From: Pseudolysobacter sp.
GTDB taxonomy: Bacteria; Pseudomonadota; Gammaproteobacteria; Xanthomonadales; Rhodanobacteraceae
Assembly (NCBI GenBank): GCA_025351985.1
Contig: JANXUW010000015.1
Location: 1 to 8,736 of the forward strand
Length of the DNA stretch: 8,736 bases
Direction: 5' to 3'
Below the pieces are notes generated by a model. That model saw only the letters and a list, made by a program, of their open reading frames with translations. It was not told the DNA's origin and did no database searches. Positions 6,379 to 8,736 of the stretch are shown in pieces. Position 1 is the stretch's first letter, and each line of letters starts with the position of its first letter. A program made the translations under genes and the position numbers.

Positions 6379-6936
6379 TCAACCGCGCAGCAACTCGCCG
6401 GTCAAGGCATCTCGGATCGGCGTCGGTCGTTCCTGCCCGCCCAGCGCGCCATCCAGCACAAAATCGACATCGGCGATGAACGCGTCACGCACCTGCGCCG
6501 CGTTCATCGCCGGCGGCTGACCGTGCCGATTCGCACTGGTCGACACCAGCGCACCGCCAAACGCGCGGCACAAAGCCTGCGTCTGCGCATGTGCGGTAAT
6601 GCGCAGGCCGATGCCGGCATGTTTGCCCGCGAGCCACGCCGGCACCTGCGCCGAACGCGGGAACACCCACGTATGCGGACCGGGCCAGCTCGCTTGCACG
6701 CGCCCAAGTATTTCCGGCGGGATCGGCGCGATCAGGTTTTCGATCTGCGCGAAATCCGCGGCGATCAACAACACACTCTGATCGACCGGACGCTGCTTCA
6801 ATGTGAACAAACGCGCCACTGCGGCGGCATTAAACGGATCGCAACCGAGACCGAATACGGCCTCGGTCGGATACGCAATCACGCCGCCGTTGCGTAGTAC
6901 CGCGACGGCTTGTGCGAGTTGATCGATCGCTGACAT
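6379..6936 (-). CDS. tsaC: L-threonylcarbamoyladenylate synthase (Sua5/YrdC/YciO family)
   Basis: This 185-residue protein has the length of E. coli TsaC and reads alike from end to end. The enzyme makes threonylcarbamoyl-AMP from threonine, bicarbonate and ATP, the first step of t6A37 synthesis on ANN-decoding tRNAs, in the cytoplasm. Motifs are IAYPTEAVFGLGCDP (20-34), LKQRPVDQ (46-53), SWPGPHTWVFP (83-93), LVSTSAN (130-136) and IRDALTGELLRG (174-185). It has only the YrdC domain, so it is the short TsaC type rather than the long Sua5. The ATG at 6936 lies 22 bp after the topA stop on the same strand, suggesting co-transcription and perhaps translational help, since no clear Shine-Dalgarno is seen. 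A topA-tsaC neighbourhood is common in gammaproteobacteria. Confidence 0.96.
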   Translation of the reverse strand: MSAIDQLAQAVAVLRNGGVIAYPTEAVFGLGCDPFNAAAVARLFTLKQRPVDQSVLLIAADFAQIENLIAPIPPEILGRVQASWPGPHTWVFPRSAQVPAWLAGKHAGIGLRITAHAQTQALCRAFGGALVSTSANRHGQPPAMNAAQVRDAFIADVDFVLDGALGGQERPTPIRDALTGELLRG

Positions 6937-6958
6937 ACGTTGCGCAACCCGACGCTAT

Positions 6959-8736
6959 TCAATCGAACGGCGCGTCTAGCGTCGGCGCTTTTTTCGCCGC
7001 GACTTTTTTCACGACCGTTTTCTTCGCTGCGGTTTTTTTGGCGGCCGTCTTTTTTGCGGCTGCGGTTTTCTTCGCGGCCGGCTTTTTCGCAGCAGCTTTT
7101 TTCACCACCGCTTTTTTTGCCACCGCTGGTTTTTCCGCCTTGTCTTTGTCCGCGGCCTTGCCCTTTTTGGCGAACTTGCCACCGCGCTTGGCCTTGATCG
7201 GCGCCGCTGCGAGCAGCTCGACGCACTCGGCTTCGGTCAGGCTGGCGGGCTCGCGATCCTTCGGCATGCGCGCGTTCTTTTCGCCGTCGGTAATGTACGG
7301 GCCGTAACGGCCGTTGAGCACCTGGATCTTGCCGTCGGCAAAACTCGATATCAGGCGATTCGCGGCGGCCTCGGCCTTTTCTCGCACGATCTCCAGCGCA
7401 CGCGGCAGCTCGATCGTGTACGGATCGTCGGTCACTGCGAGCGAGGCGTAAGTGGCGCCGAGTTTGACGAACGGACCAAAACGACCGATGCCGACGCTGA
7501 CGTCTTCGCCTTCGGGCGACTGGCCGAGCTGGCGCGGCATCTTGAACAATTCCATCGCGTCTTCGAGACTGATGGTGTGCATGCTCTGGCCGGTGCGCAG
7601 GCTCGCGAACTTCGGTTTGTCCTCGTCTTCCTTGGTGCCGATTTGCGCGAACGGCCCGAAACGCCCGAGACGTACGGAGACCGGTTTGCCTGATTTCGGA
7701 TCGGTGCCGAGCACACGACTGCCGCTGGCTTCGGAGCGTTCTACCGTTTCATTTTTCTCGACCACCAGCGCTTTGAATGGCGTCCAGAAGCGCTGCATCA
7801 GCGGCACCCAATCTTCTTCTCCGCGCGATACCGCATCGAGTTCGTCTTCGAGCTTGGCGGTGAAGTCGTAGTCGACATATTGGGCAAAATGGCCCGACAG
7901 GAATTTCGCCACCGCGCGGCCGACATCCGTAGGACGGAAGCGGCGACTATCGAGTGTGACGTACTCACGCGCGAGCAAGGTCTGGATGATGCTGGCGTAA
8001 GTCGAAGGCCGGCCGATGCCGTATTCCTCCAGGGTCTTGACCAGGCTGGCTTCCGAATAACGTGGCGGCGGTTCGGTGAAATGCTGGTCGGCGAGGATGT
8101 CGGCGAGCGGTACTGCCTCGCCGATCTTCATCGCCGGCAGCTTGCGTGCCTCGTCGTCGTCCTCGGCATTTTTCTGGTCGCGGCCTTCTTCGTAGACGGC
8201 AAGAAAACCTGGATCGACCACCGTGGTGCCGCTGGCGCGGAACGCTGAATTGTCGCCGGCATCCAGATCGATCGATACGGTGTTCAAGGTCGCGTACTGC
8301 ATCTGGCTGGCGACGGCGCGTTTCCAGATCAGGTCGTAGAGCTTGCGCTGGTCGTCATGGAGAAATGCGGCGACGCTGGCTGGTGTATGCAGCGCGGACG
8401 TTGGCCGAATTGCTTCGTGCGCTTCCTGCGCATTCTTGGATTTGCTGCGATACAAATTCGGGCTTTCCGGCAACGCCTTGGCGCCGAAGTCGCGTGCGAT
8501 GACCTTGCGCAGTTCGGCGATCGCATCGTTGCCGATGCTGACCGAATCGGTGCGCATATAGGTGATCAAACCGACCGTGCCTTCGCTGCCGATAGCGACG
8601 CCTTCGTACAAGCCTTGTGCCAGGCGCATGGTGCGGCTGGTGGAAAAACCGAGTTTGCGCGCCGCTTCCTGCTGCAAGGTGGATGTGGTGAACGGTGGCG
8701 ATGGGCGGCGCTTGCGTTCCTTGGATTGCACTTCGG
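6959..8736 (-). CDS. topA: DNA topoisomerase I, C-terminal two-thirds (5' end outside window)
   Basis: The frame is open to the window edge; about 592 residues are visible and roughly the first 260, including the Toprim domain, are missing. The GTG at 8731 is internal. Type IA topoisomerase I relaxes negative supercoils by passing a strand through a transient 5'-phosphotyrosine break. Visible, numbered from 8731: PPFTTSTLQQEAARKLGFS (12-30), active-site Y58 in ITYMRTDS (56-63), AHEAIRPT (104-111), YSEASLVKTLEEYGIGRPST (225-244), then C-terminal repeats marked by GRFGPF (356-361), GRFGPF (416-421) and GRYGPY (474-479). Residues from about 513 on form a Lys/Ala-rich tail ending APTLDAPFD. The only cysteine is C503, so the zinc ribbons of E. 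coli TopA are absent. It heads the visible part of a probable topA-tsaC operon. Confidence 0.96.
   Translation of the reverse strand, partial: EVQSKERKRRPSPPFTTSTLQQEAARKLGFSTSRTMRLAQGLYEGVAIGSEGTVGLITYMRTDSVSIGNDAIAELRKVIARDFGAKALPESPNLYRSKSKNAQEAHEAIRPTSALHTPASVAAFLHDDQRKLYDLIWKRAVASQMQYATLNTVSIDLDAGDNSAFRASGTTVVDPGFLAVYEEGRDQKNAEDDDEARKLPAMKIGEAVPLADILADQHFTEPPPRYSEASLVKTLEEYGIGRPSTYASIIQTLLAREYVTLDSRRFRPTDVGRAVAKFLSGHFAQYVDYDFTAKLEDELDAVSRGEEDWVPLMQRFWTPFKALVVEKNETVERSEASGSRVLGTDPKSGKPVSVRLGRFGPFAQIGTKEDEDKPKFASLRTGQSMHTISLEDAMELFKMPRQLGQSPEGEDVSVGIGRFGPFVKLGATYASLAVTDDPYTIELPRALEIVREKAEAAANRLISSFADGKIQVLNGRYGPYITDGEKNARMPKDREPASLTEAECVELLAAAPIKAKRGGKFAKKGKAADKDKAEKPAVAKKAVVKKAAAKKPAAKKTAAAKKTAAKKTAAKKTVVKKVAAKKAPTLDAPFD
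6989..7126 (-). repeat. Degenerate 15-bp repeat coding the TopA Lys/Ala tail
   Basis: This stretch inside topA encodes tandem AAAKK-, PAAKKT- and TAAKK-type units (about residues 536-581), built from roughly 15-bp degenerate repeats with AAA/AAG lysine and GCN alanine codons. On the plus strand it appears as T runs of 5-7, the longest being seven T at 7033-7039. The peptide resembles histone H1 tails and the basic tails of actinobacterial topoisomerase I, which are reported to aid DNA binding and processivity; the same role here is inference. Such repeats are prone to length change between strains. Confidence 0.8.

Noticed and set aside
7033..7039. A7 run (minus strand) in topA as a programmed frameshift site
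   Set aside because: The run simply encodes lysines in the basic repeat tail; there is no downstream stimulatory structure or alternative frame end that I could support.
1..8736. CRISPR array, insertion sequence, tRNA, rRNA, prophage or defence island
   Set aside because: No direct repeats with spacers, no transposase or terminal inverted repeats and no tRNA/rRNA-like sequence were seen; apart from the sRNA the region is ordinary chromosomal DNA.

Overview
The window suggests a GC-rich gammaproteobacterium of the Xanthomonadales (Lysobacterales) group. The evidence is proteobacterial-type PolA, TsaC and TopA, a DUF2782 gene divergent from polA, a TopA that ends in a Lys/Ala-rich tail instead of zinc ribbons, and a C-rich stem-loop RNA directly downstream of polA. 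That last arrangement matches what I recall of the Xanthomonas sRNA sX13. The genus cannot be named from the sequence alone.

Layout, left to right: (1) 1-228 (+), the 3' end of an unrecognised gene; (2) 379-1140 (+), a short-chain dehydrogenase/reductase with its own probable promoter; (3) 1187-1345 (-), a strong small-RNA candidate with promoter, four consecutive stem-loops and an intrinsic terminator, lying between the convergent ends of the dehydrogenase and polA; (4) 1415-4186 (-), complete polA with all three catalytic domains intact; (5) a 140-bp divergent control region; (6) 4327-4842 (+), a secreted or periplasmic DUF2782 protein; (7) 4896-6290 (or 6305) (-), an AMP-dependent ligase resembling the aryl polyene/xanthomonadin ApeH type; (8) 6379-6936 (-), tsaC; (9) 6959 to beyond 8736 (-), topA without its first third.

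topA and tsaC lie 22 bp apart on the same strand and are probably co-transcribed; the ligase follows after about 73-88 bp and may belong to the same transcript. The core of the window is housekeeping: DNA repair and Okazaki-fragment processing (PolA), DNA supercoiling (TopA) and tRNA t6A modification (TsaC). The most interesting element is the sRNA. Its promoter start point falls on the first base or two of its first hairpin, three of its four loops are C-rich (one contains the anti-Shine-Dalgarno core CCUCC), and it ends in a perfect 10-bp terminator stem followed by seven U. It occupies the same place relative to polA as Spot 42 in enterics and ErsA in Pseudomonas.
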